Source of the DNA: Marisediminitalea alba
GTDB lineage: Bacteria > Pseudomonadota > Gammaproteobacteria > Enterobacterales > Alteromonadaceae
DNA length: 55,583 nucleotides
Assembly (NCBI RefSeq): GCF_002993365.1
Contig: NZ_PVNP01000074.1
Span: 1 to 55,583, forward strand
Reading direction: 5' to 3'
The notes under the pieces were generated by a model, which saw only the letters and a list, made by a program, of their open reading frames with translations, had not been told where the DNA came from and did not search any database. Made by a program: the position numbers and the translations under genes. Shown in pieces: positions 17,178 to 24,251 of the stretch (position 1 is its first letter; each line of letters begins with the position of its first letter).

Positions 17178-17753
17178 ATGGATACACAACTATTAGTCAG
17201 ATTATTCAGTGATGCAGTGTTGATCAGAGCTTTGGTATTCGCTGTGGTAACCACTTGTATGCTAACCGGTTGCGCAGGTTCCCGGTTAACAGCAACGCCT
17301 TATCAGGCGGCTGAGTCGGCCCGCGACGAAGGTTATTCATCACATCGCCTGTCTGAGGGGAAATTCAAAATTCTTTACAAAGCCAATAGTGCAACCAGTG
17401 AAGAAACCCTGGAACAATACAGCCAGCAACGTGCAGAAGAGATTGGTCTGGAACGTGATTACCACTGGTATCGCATAGTATCGAGTGAGGCAGTAACTAT
17501 GCCGTCAATGACCGACCAACAGGTAATAACTGCCGCTCCTCAATCTCAAACGGTTGATGGTGCAGTGACCGGTGATGTCACTGCCACTAGTTTACCGTCT
17601 AATCAGCAGTGCACAGTATCCGGCTGTGAGCAGGTGTCTACGCCCAATCCCGTTTCAGGCAGCACGTCTGAAGCTGGCATGCAATACTATGCTATGACCA
17701 TCCAGTATGGTCGCTTCGAACCGATCCCCGATGACGCTATTGAATTGAGATAA
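17178..17753 (+). CDS. CC0125/CC1285-type lipoprotein
   Basis: A predicted lipoprotein: hydrophobic leader and lipobox LTGC (cysteine near residue 32). The block TPYQAAESARDEGYSSHRLSEGKFKI with YKANSATSEETLEQYSQQRAEEIGLERDYHWYRIV, read in pieces, is the signature of the CC0125/CC1285 family, whose role is unknown. The middle (about 105-155) is low-complexity and rich in S, T, Q and V; the end QYYAMTIQYG resembles the family's final strand. It is expressed from a consensus sigma54 promoter with an IHF site, which suggests control by the activator encoded at 11.5 kb. Confidence 0.75.
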   Translation: MDTQLLVRLFSDAVLIRALVFAVVTTCMLTGCAGSRLTATPYQAAESARDEGYSSHRLSEGKFKILYKANSATSEETLEQYSQQRAEEIGLERDYHWYRIVSSEAVTMPSMTDQQVITAAPQSQTVDGAVTGDVTATSLPSNQQCTVSGCEQVSTPNPVSGSTSEAGMQYYAMTIQYGRFEPIPDDAIELR

Positions 17754-17787
17754 GCGTTTTCAAAGGTCAAACAAATAAGGTGTAACT

Positions 17788-18216
17788 GTGGTTATGTCGA
17801 ACACCGGAAAATGTGCCATCAAAATGTTTAAAGACCTTTTCAATCAAGGCGCTGAGCTTTATCAAACCGCTCAGCAGAGCAATCAGCAGCCGCAACAGCG
17901 CGCGTGTTTACGGGTGCTGAGAGCCGAGAAGCTTCGCGCCCTGCGGCTGATGGAGGCAGAAAGCAATAGCGGACATGATTATGCTCTGACGGAACAGGTT
18001 AAAGATCAGTTTCAGTCAATGCTTGAGCACTACCCTTCAATTCGTCATGTTCGCGATTTCATTGAAATAGAGCAACGATTGTTGGCGAGTCTCAAAGAAA
18101 ACCTGACTTCGCTGACGCCGTCCCCGTTATCTCTAAACCTGCGTACGATTACCACCCGTCATCAGCAATGTCTGGAAAAGCTCAGTCGTGAGCTTGCCAG
18201 CCAGCCGGACAAGTAG
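17788..18216 (+). CDS. Helical protein of unknown function
   Basis: A 142-residue, mostly alpha-helical, soluble protein that I do not recognise. It is rich in Q, L, E and R, with stretches such as AELYQTAQQSNQQPQQRA and LRAEKLRALRLMEAES that suggest a helical bundle. A GTG start at 17788 has AAGG 7 nt upstream; an ATG two codons later is possible. It lies 34 bp after the lipoprotein gene on the same strand, with no terminator visible between them, so it probably shares the sigma54 transcript. Confidence 0.6.
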   Translation: MVMSNTGKCAIKMFKDLFNQGAELYQTAQQSNQQPQQRACLRVLRAEKLRALRLMEAESNSGHDYALTEQVKDQFQSMLEHYPSIRHVRDFIEIEQRLLASLKENLTSLTPSPLSLNLRTITTRHQQCLEKLSRELASQPDK

Positions 18217-18368
18217 TCCGGAACAGCCACATTTATAATCAAAATTACCGCCCGAACCAGTGCCCCCCCCTGCTCCGGCGCCATAAATTTATCGCGACAG
18301 CTGCAATAATATGGCGTAAGCTACTGAAACGTAGTTGGTCCTGCCTGCTCTTATCACGAGTAAACCAG

Positions 18369-18382
18369 GGCTATGAGTAGCA
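18369..18382 (+). repeat. Shared 14-bp element GGCTATGRGTAGCA (copy 2)
   Basis: GGCTATGAGTAGCA stands directly before the ribosome binding site of the DUF2569 gene. It matches 8774-8787 at 13 of 14 positions, and the flanking bases are also similar. Being 17 bp from the start codon, it would lie in the 5' leader rather than the promoter. Confidence 0.3.
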
Positions 18383-18398
18383 AAAGGAAAACAATAAC

Positions 18399-18935
18399 AT
18401 GGACGCAAAAATCGATGCCCCGTCACCCCAGAAAAAGGGCCTGGGTGGCTGGTTAATTTTAGTAGGCCTTGGCGTAGTATTTAGCCCGTTTCGGCTATTG
18501 ATGAATACGCTACCCACTTATGAACCACTGCTACAAAGTGACATATGGGATGCACTAACCAATCCGGATTCAGCGGCGTATCATCCTTTATGGGGGCCTT
18601 TACTGATTGGTGAGATTTCCTTTAATGTGGGGCTGTTTCTGGCTTCGCTTTATTTAATTTATCTGTTTTTCACCCGCCACTGGCTGTTTCCCTCATTCTA
18701 CATTGGTATTGTGCTGTCCTCGCTGGTGTTTATTCCGGCTGATGCCTGGTTAGTTTCCATTGTGTTACCGCAAGAGCCTATGTTCGATCCTGACACTACC
18801 AAAGAGTTTGTACGAACGCTGATTGGTGCCCTCATCTGGATCCCATACATGCTGATGTCACAGCGCGTAAAAGAAACCTTTATTAAAGACCAGCAAGACC
18901 TGTCACCCGCTTTACCGGAAGCAGAATCCAACTGA
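18399..18935 (+). CDS. DUF2569 membrane protein
   Basis: A 178-residue inner-membrane protein with about four TM segments. The N-terminal KKGLGGWLILVGLGVVFSP is the mark of DUF2569 proteins (function unknown), followed by hydrophobic segments near 70-92, 97-122 and 137-155, and a charged cytoplasmic tail. AAAAGGAAA precedes the ATG. It is separated from the upstream gene by 180 bp that contains a C8 run and the shared 14-bp element, and ends at a bidirectional terminator. Confidence 0.75.
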   Translation: MDAKIDAPSPQKKGLGGWLILVGLGVVFSPFRLLMNTLPTYEPLLQSDIWDALTNPDSAAYHPLWGPLLIGEISFNVGLFLASLYLIYLFFTRHWLFPSFYIGIVLSSLVFIPADAWLVSIVLPQEPMFDPDTTKEFVRTLIGALIWIPYMLMSQRVKETFIKDQQDLSPALPEAESN

Positions 18936-18940
18936 TACTA

Positions 18941-18965
18941 AAACGGCGCCCGTGAGGCGCCGTTT
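18941..18965. terminator. Bidirectional terminator between convergent genes
   Basis: A perfect 10-bp stem AAACGGCGCC/GGCGCCGTTT with a 5-nt loop separates the DUF2569 gene from yfbR. The A and T ends serve both strands. Confidence 0.8.
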
Positions 18966-18984
18966 ATAAATAGTATTTCAGAAG

Positions 18985-19635
18985 CTAATCCGGTGTTTTT
19001 AAATTTGCCTGATTGGCATTTTCCACCCAGTCCAAATCCTTAGTTTGTTCATCCAGCGTGCCTTTGGCATCTTCTAAGAAGACTTTGCAGAAATAATCTA
19101 CACAAGGGTGCATTTCGCGATAACGCTCTAACTGGACCTCCATTTCTTCCATGGCATTGGAAAACTCGTGATTCGATTTAGCCAGCTCATAATCACACTT
19201 GAGATAGGCACACAGCACATCAGCCGCTTTGGCCAGGCGCACATGCACATCATTTTTGTCTTGTAGTATCAGCGGCTCATAACAGGTTTGCAATGGCTCT
19301 GGCAGCGTTTTAATCAGCATTTGCTCAAACCGTCGCTCGAGTTTTTTAATCGTCTGAGTCGTTTCCGGGTCGTGATATTTCACCGGGCTGGGAATGTCGC
19401 TCATACCGGCAATTTCGCTGCCTTCATGAAATATAGCCATGGCCGCTACCCGGTCGGGCTCAATATCTTCACCGTAGACTTCCCTGGCTATCACGCCAAG
19501 CATATGGGCAATCACCGACGCTTCATAAATGTGGGTAGATAGCATTTCTGACTGAAACTGCGCCATCAGCGGCCAGCGTTTTACATTACGGGCGCGCTGC
19601 ATAAGTCCAATAAAGGCGGAATGACTGTTGGCCAT
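18985..19635 (-). CDS. yfbR: YfbR-like 5'-deoxynucleotidase with HE in place of HD
   Basis: The product follows YfbR over most of its length: RWPLM near residue 20, a metal-ligand histidine H35, then FHEGSE, SDIPSPVKY and KAADVLCAYLKC (D139). YfbR is an HD-domain phosphohydrolase that removes phosphate from dNMPs. The family HD pair is H70-E71 here, an Asp-to-Glu change at a metal ligand, and the following loop differs from the usual LTGDLPTPVKY. The protein is 216 residues against about 199, with a longer tail. It may be active with altered metal use, or changed in substrate. The gene is monocistronic, convergent with DUF2569. Confidence 0.75.
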   Translation of the reverse strand: MANSHSAFIGLMQRARNVKRWPLMAQFQSEMLSTHIYEASVIAHMLGVIAREVYGEDIEPDRVAAMAIFHEGSEIAGMSDIPSPVKYHDPETTQTIKKLERRFEQMLIKTLPEPLQTCYEPLILQDKNDVHVRLAKAADVLCAYLKCDYELAKSNHEFSNAMEEMEVQLERYREMHPCVDYFCKVFLEDAKGTLDEQTKDLDWVENANQANLKTPD

Positions 19636-19718
19636 GGGTTCTCCAGATGAAATTTAGCAATAATAAACCGATCCTAAAGCTTATCGGCAGTGATGTCAGC
19701 CTAATACAGCGACGTAGT

Positions 19719-19767
19719 CTGTAAAATATGCACTAATTCCTGTAACGAATTATCAAAGACTCTGTAA
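19719..19767 (+). repeat. Three CTGTAA repeats at 21- and 22-bp spacing
   Basis: CTGTAA occurs at 19719-19724, 19740-19745 and 19762-19767, each preceded by T or C, about two helical turns apart, 50 to 100 bp upstream of the -24 box at 19818. The placement suits enhancer sites for a sigma54 activator, but the motif is short and only one related copy (17091-17096, downstream of the promoter) occurs near the other promoter. Confidence 0.4.
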
Positions 19768-19799
19768 CCAATACAGGAAAAACCCACTTTAACTTTAAA

Positions 19800-19833
19800 T
19801 ATCAATAACTTACTCATTGGCACAAGATAAGCA
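19800..19833 (+). promoter_or_regulatory. IHF site and sigma54-like promoter of the DUF1328 gene
   Basis: TATCAATAACTTA (19800-19812) is a perfect IHF consensus and identical to the site at 17039. Five bases later come TGGCAC (19818-19823), 5 nt, AAGCA (19829-19833), with the invariant GG and GC at the correct 12-nt distance. The -12 half is weaker than consensus. The start codon lies 40 bp downstream. Confidence 0.7.
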
Positions 19834-19872
19834 TATATCATTGTGACATTAGATGAAATTAAAGGAGACATC

Positions 19873-20049
19873 ATGTTAGGTTGGGCAATTACATTTTTTA
19901 TCATTGCCATCATCGCAGCAGTTTTCGGTTTTGGTGGAATCGCCGGTGCAGCAACTGGTATCGCACAGTTTCTGTTCTTCTTATTTGTAGTATTACTGGT
20001 TATCTCTTTGGTTGCTGGCGCGCTTCGCGGCAAAACCCCAAGAGCGTAG
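19873..20049 (+). CDS. DUF1328/YtjA-family small membrane protein
   Basis: A 58-residue two-helix membrane protein: [20 protein letters not shown], then [12 protein letters not shown] and [19 protein letters not shown], ending in a short basic tail. This is the DUF1328 (YtjA) family, small inner-membrane proteins of unknown function often found with stress genes. AAAGGAG stands 5 nt before the ATG at 19873, so the upstream ATG at 19843 is not used. It is first in a two-gene unit with the mini-lipoprotein, behind an IHF/sigma54 promoter. Confidence 0.85.
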   Translation: MLGWAITFFIIAIIAAVFGFGGIAGAATGIAQFLFFLFVVLLVISLVAGALRGKTPRA

Positions 20050-20086
20050 TCAAACACAAACTCAATAACCAATCAGGGAGATTATT

Positions 20087-20287
20087 ATGAAAACGTTGAA
20101 ATTACTTGATGTTCTTAAAATGACTGTTATCGCTGCTTTTGCATGTTCAGTTATCGCATGTGGCGATGGTGAAGCCGAAGATGCCGGTGAAACTATCGAT
20201 GAAGCAGTAACCGATGCAGGTAACGCCGTAGAGGACGCCTGTGAAGATGTGAAAGAAGGCGTAGATGCAGAAGACGACGACTGCTAA
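20087..20287 (+). CDS. Small acidic lipoprotein
   Basis: A 66-residue precursor: leader with the lipobox VIAC (C25), then a strongly acidic mature part with repeats of the type DAGETIDEAVTDAGNAVEDA and a final DDDC. The pattern resembles entericidin-like small lipoproteins in size and the D-A-G-N-A-V motif, but is far more acidic. GGGAG precedes the ATG. It is cotranscribed with the DUF1328 gene 37 bp upstream and ends at a strong terminator. Its role is unknown; an envelope-stress role is inference. Confidence 0.72.
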   Translation: MKTLKLLDVLKMTVIAAFACSVIACGDGEAEDAGETIDEAVTDAGNAVEDACEDVKEGVDAEDDDC

Positions 20288-20303
20288 CCTGCACTCGCAA
20301 CAG

Positions 20304-20350
20304 AAGGGCAATGTGCCGCTACAAACGTGGTAGCACATTGCCCTTTTTTT
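20304..20350. terminator. Strong terminator after the small lipoprotein
   Basis: The arms 20304-20316 and 20333-20345 pair over 13 bp (core GGGCAATGTGC/GCACATTGCCC) and are followed by a T-run. It separates this unit from the convergent yqhA-like gene. Confidence 0.85.
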
Positions 20351-20352
20351 AT

Positions 20353-20844
20353 TTAATGCTGTTTACTTTTCTTATCCAGCACGCCCATGGCGAAGGCTGA
20401 AATAACAAAAGTTAAATGGATAAGCACGTACCACATGAGTTTTTCGTTCTCGATATTCTTCGCGTTCATAAAGATTTTTAGCAAATGAATCGACGAAATT
20501 GCCACAATCGATGCTGCCACCTTACTCTTTAGTGTGCCGGTATCCAGCGTACCCAGCCAGGCCAGCTTTTCTGTCCCTTCTTTTAAATCAATACTGGATA
20601 CAAAGTTCTCATAGCTGGTAAACATCACCATAATGATCAGGCCAGACACCAGAGCAATATCAATCAGCGATAATACCACCAGCACAATATCGGCTTCACT
20701 GATTTCCAGCACGTGGGGTAACAGATGGAATATTTCCTGAAAAAACTTAATCCCCAGCGCAATAAGCGCCAGCGATAAACCAAAATAAATCGGCGCCAGT
20801 AACCACCGGGATGCGTACATCATACGCTCAATTAACACTTCCAA
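20353..20844 (-). CDS. yqhA: YqhA/UPF0114 family membrane protein
   Basis: A 163-residue inner-membrane protein close to E. coli YqhA (TIGR00645): [22 protein letters not shown], then [50 protein letters not shown] and [18 protein letters not shown]. Three or four TM helices; function unknown. The frame is open to 20910, but the homology begins at LIERMMYAS and a TTG at 20842-20844 lies 6 nt after a perfect AGGAGG, so TTG is taken as the start; this gives the family's usual length. Confidence 0.88.
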   Translation of the reverse strand: MEVLIERMMYASRWLLAPIYFGLSLALIALGIKFFQEIFHLLPHVLEISEADIVLVVLSLIDIALVSGLIIMVMFTSYENFVSSIDLKEGTEKLAWLGTLDTGTLKSKVAASIVAISSIHLLKIFMNAKNIENEKLMWYVLIHLTFVISAFAMGVLDKKSKQH

Positions 20845-21048
20845 ACCAGGCCTCCTGCGTTGGAAAAACTTACTTGTCAGAGAAGAAAAAGGAATGCCCG
20901 CAGCACTCATTGGTAATGTTTACCAACCTAATTGAAGCTCAGCAGCGCTGGTAATTCCTGAGGTCGGTGATTTTATCAGAGCCGTTAATTTTGAGGTATC
21001 ATTTCTTACAAATTTTCACGCCCCTCAGGCAATCGATGAGGCGCGGTT

Positions 21049-22230
21049 TCAATCCTCGTCGAGAACTACGTCCATCCATACCAGACGATGATCGGAACTG
21101 CTCTGACGGTCTTTAACCAGCCGGTATAAAGGCGATGCTTTTACAGGCCAGAACACACCACCGCCCTGCACTGTCAGCCCCTGCTTAGAAGGCAGCACAT
21201 AATCGGCCCGAGCCCCCCAGTAAGCGGTAAAACGGCTGCTGTAAGATTCCTCTGCCGACTCGCTGCCGCCTTCACTTTGCGGGATCACACTGCTGTTAAC
21301 CAGCGGATGTTCGGTTAACTGTTCAATGACTCCCGGACGGTGCTTATCACCGATATCGGCCGCATTAAAATCACCTACCAGAACAAAACGCTGACCAGCA
21401 AACCCGCCCTTTTCGCCGTTATCATCATAGATATACTCCGCTCGCTCAGGTGTTAAATAGTCAGCCATCAGCCGTATCTCATCGTGATTGCGCTTGCCGT
21501 TTCGATCTTCCGGCCCATCGAAGGTAGGCGGTGTGGGATGCATGGCCAGAATGTGTAACTTTTTACCGTTAATGGTTAACGGTATATCCCAGTGTGATTT
21601 TGAGCTAAGCCTTACCGCCGCCCACTCCTGAGGAGTAAACCAGGGCTCGCCGCTGGCCGGTTTTGTGATTTGCAGGGCGCCGGGCATATCCCGCCATAAA
21701 AAATGCTGAAACGTACGTACCGCGGCCTCATCAATGGGATAGCGCGAGAGCAGTGCCATACCATACTGACCGGGGTACATCCCCCAACCATAGGCGTCAC
21801 CCGCGTTGCCGGTTTTCTCACCGTTGTTGTCCAAATCAAAGGTTGTAGCCACCCCTGTATTGACCGGCGCAATGTACTGATAAGGGTAATCAATCGCTGC
21901 CTGGCCTTGCTGGCTTTTATTAAGGTAGTTTTTAACAAACAAAGAGACAGCTGTTGGCGTTGCATCCGGGTAATAGTCAAACTCGTTGAGCAGAATAATG
22001 TCAGGGGCTACCCGTTGAATAATTTCGGCAATATTACGGATTTGTTGATGCTCACCTGACTCTAACAAGTTCAGTAATACCTCGCCGGAGTGTTCTGAGG
22101 CTCCCTTCGGTTGATAATTACTGGCCTCCATACTAACGTTGAATGTTGCAACCCGCACCGTATCGGCGTAAACATTAGGGAGGGAGAAAATAGCCAGAAA
22201 GAGGGAAAAAAGCGTTTTATTCATAATCAT
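21049..22230 (-). CDS. Exported endonuclease/exonuclease/phosphatase-family protein
   Basis: A secreted or periplasmic member of the EEP superfamily (393 residues). It has a signal peptide ending near VYA-DT, then RVATFNVSME, a metal-ligand glutamate in LLNEFDYYP, a central AMHPTPPTFDGPEDRNGKRNHDEI region, VGDFNAAD (the DxN motif) and a C-terminal SDHRLV, which together form the divalent-metal active site. Substrates in this family range from DNA to phosphodiesters and lipids; none can be chosen here. It is a single gene, divergent from the DUF1272 gene. Confidence 0.82.
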   Translation of the reverse strand: MIMNKTLFSLFLAIFSLPNVYADTVRVATFNVSMEASNYQPKGASEHSGEVLLNLLESGEHQQIRNIAEIIQRVAPDIILLNEFDYYPDATPTAVSLFVKNYLNKSQQGQAAIDYPYQYIAPVNTGVATTFDLDNNGEKTGNAGDAYGWGMYPGQYGMALLSRYPIDEAAVRTFQHFLWRDMPGALQITKPASGEPWFTPQEWAAVRLSSKSHWDIPLTINGKKLHILAMHPTPPTFDGPEDRNGKRNHDEIRLMADYLTPERAEYIYDDNGEKGGFAGQRFVLVGDFNAADIGDKHRPGVIEQLTEHPLVNSSVIPQSEGGSESAEESYSSRFTAYWGARADYVLPSKQGLTVQGGGVFWPVKASPLYRLVKDRQSSSDHRLVWMDVVLDED

Positions 22231-22324
22231 AGAGACAACAAAAAGAAAGGCATAGTGTACGCTAAATCACAGTAAGAAAATAACCCCGTGTGAATTGGTA
22301 TTCGAACAAATTAAGGAGAATCCC

Positions 22325-22633
22325 GTGCTCATTTTAAAGCCCAATTGCGAAGGTTGTGATTGCAATCTGCCGCCCGATGCGACAGAAGCGATGATTTGCT
22401 CTTATGAGTGTACTTTCTGTTTAGAGTGCGTGAATGACTTACTGAGCAATGTTTGCCCGAATTGCGGCGGTGGTTTTATGCGACGCCCGGTTCGCCCGCA
22501 AACAGCTCGCCGAGAGGGAGTTAGCCTGGCCCACCAACCGGCCTCTTGTGAGCGTGTTAATACCAGCAAAACTGTAGAAGAAATCAAAGCCTTTGCAGCA
22601 GAGGTTAAAGATATTCCGCCCTGGCAACGTTAG
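22325..22633 (+). CDS. DUF1272 zinc-ribbon protein
   Basis: A cysteine-rich protein of the DUF1272 family, seen in CEGCDCNLPPDATEAMICSYECTFC, read as CxxC pairs, then CLECVNDLLSNVCPNCGGGF and RRPVRP. The cysteines form paired zinc-binding knuckles. The C-terminal half (AHQPASCERVNTSKTVEEIKAFAAEVKDIPPWQR in pieces) is outside the family core. I start it at GTG 22325 because AAGGAG is placed just upstream and the family begins with LxLxPNCE; open frame reaches 22295. Function unknown. Confidence 0.82.
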   Translation: MLILKPNCEGCDCNLPPDATEAMICSYECTFCLECVNDLLSNVCPNCGGGFMRRPVRPQTARREGVSLAHQPASCERVNTSKTVEEIKAFAAEVKDIPPWQR

Positions 22634-22645
22634 GCCATCGGCGAA

Positions 22646-23722
22646 TTAAATTTCGCCGATGTAGTCACCTACCTCAACCACTTCAAACTGCGCGCCGGGA
22701 GAGCCGGACACGTATACAGAACACTGTCCCCAGGACGACGGGATATGCCATTGTGATTTACTCACTGCAGTATAGCGTGAAAGTTTATTGTCACAGCGGA
22801 TCTGCACTTCATCCAAATCCCCTTCGGCAATATCGAGTGCAAAAGCGTTGCGACTGAGCTGATGAAATACCCGCCCTTCCTCATCGATGCTCGCCTTGCG
22901 GATCATTGGTTCGTTGCCCTTCACCAGTTCTTTTACTTTCTCGGCATAAGGTGCCAGTTGCGCCAGCTGTTCCGGTTTTTCATCAGCTATTTTTTCCAGC
23001 TTGTCATAAGCTTTCATAGCTTCGTTGTACTCACTTTCATTGATGGAAAGGACAAATTCACGCTCGAGCAAATACTGCTTTGTCGATGCACGAACCGCTT
23101 CGGTATCTACAGCCAGTGCACGGCGCACACTTTTAAGCTCACGCTCAGTGTCGTCTGTGGCTTTGGCATAATAGGAGTCGGCCAGCCAAAAGTAAGCACT
23201 CTCTGTATGATTCCATAGCTGATCGTCTCTCATTTCGGCAATTAATTCTGCCGCCAGGGGTAAATCTTTGTTCGTGATTGCCTCTGCAACGTCTTTATAG
23301 CGACGCATAAATTTGCGGGTAACACCTGATGAACCAGCCAGTCTGAAATCAATTTGCACCATATTCCGGCACTGCTGAATGGCCTCTCCATCCTGCATTG
23401 CCGGACTGTACTGCCAGCGTTTAACCGCTCGTAGCGTGGCTTTCTCGAACGCTTTTAATCCGCTGGAGTCCTGTACAACAGGATCTTCCACTTCGCCATC
23501 TTTGTTGATCACGAAACTCACTTTAACCCAGCCCTCCTGGCTTTTTCTGGCCGAAGAGACCGGATACTGGGGATCGACCCGTTTAAGCGGCTGTGCCTCA
23601 ACCACCGTAGCGATATGTTCAGCTAAAGGAGCTTCCGATGGCGCCGCAGATTGAGCCAATGATAAACCTGAAAACAAGGCCAGTACGAGAGGAGCTGGTG
23701 AATACGAGAATGGTTTGCGCAT
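22646..23722 (-). CDS. Exported TonB-C-terminal-domain protein without a membrane anchor
   Basis: A 358-residue protein with a signal peptide ending near AQS-AA, directly followed by a TonB C-terminal domain (about 45-130: RVDPQYPVSSARKSQEGWVKVSFVINKDGEV..., AVKRWQYSPA). The rest is helical (TPR-like, about 135-270), ending in a small beta domain. True TonB proteins have an N-terminal TM anchor and a proline-rich spacer; here both are missing, so it is unlikely to transduce energy by itself. Similar soluble TonB-like proteins are common in Alteromonadales; their role is unknown. Confidence 0.75.
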   Translation of the reverse strand: MRKPFSYSPAPLVLALFSGLSLAQSAAPSEAPLAEHIATVVEAQPLKRVDPQYPVSSARKSQEGWVKVSFVINKDGEVEDPVVQDSSGLKAFEKATLRAVKRWQYSPAMQDGEAIQQCRNMVQIDFRLAGSSGVTRKFMRRYKDVAEAITNKDLPLAAELIAEMRDDQLWNHTESAYFWLADSYYAKATDDTERELKSVRRALAVDTEAVRASTKQYLLEREFVLSINESEYNEAMKAYDKLEKIADEKPEQLAQLAPYAEKVKELVKGNEPMIRKASIDEEGRVFHQLSRNAFALDIAEGDLDEVQIRCDNKLSRYTAVSKSQWHIPSSWGQCSVYVSGSPGAQFEVVEVGDYIGEI

Positions 23723-23801
23723 AGAATCATTCCTTCCTTAAAATGACTTAATAAACATAACCATAGCCGAATTACTACACGACTTCAATGACGCATGGTA
23801 T

Positions 23802-24251
23802 TTATACATCCCGTGACCAGCGCAGAAACAGCCCCAGCGACATAAGGAGTAAACTGGCCGCCACCACTACTGCCACCGGATAAAATAAATTACCGGCAAG
23901 ATCGAGCTGACTGTACTTGATAATCATAATCAGGCCTTCCAGCACCAGAGCAATCACCACTACGCTGACGAAGCGGGTTACCGTGCGACGAATAGACATA
24001 AACAGGTCGTCTTCCTGGTTATGCCGATACTCTTTAAAAATTCCCATGGCCAGCTCGTAGGTTGCCAGGGCAATAAATAAATCATTAACTGCTTTAATAA
24101 CCGCTGACACGAAGTCCTTATCCGGTGCGAACCCTTGATAGAAATGCAGCCCTGCCATCACAATCATGGTGGCGGATACACACATAAAGAGTCCGGCAAA
24201 AAAGCGGGCTGAAATATCTTTCAGCCAGCCATTGCGCAATACATCAGACAT
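23802..24251 (-). CDS. Four-TM protein at the end of the MlaA-MMPL operon
   Basis: A 149-residue inner-membrane protein with four hydrophobic segments (near 17-37, 58-72, 90-112 and 121-143) separated by charged loops (FKEYRHNQEDDLFMSIRRTV). Layout and size recall PsiE-like proteins, but the match is loose. The start codon overlaps the end of the MMPL gene by 8 bp, so translation is coupled and it should act with that transporter. Confidence 0.6.
   Translation of the reverse strand: MSDVLRNGWLKDISARFFAGLFMCVSATMIVMAGLHFYQGFAPDKDFVSAVIKAVNDLFIALATYELAMGIFKEYRHNQEDDLFMSIRRTVTRFVSVVVIALVLEGLIMIIKYSQLDLAGNLFYPVAVVVAASLLLMSLGLFLRWSRDV

Noticed and set aside
19701..20072. A 123-codon minus-strand frame opposite the DUF1328 gene
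   Set aside because: It is antisense to a clear small membrane protein with a strong ribosome binding site and covers its promoter.
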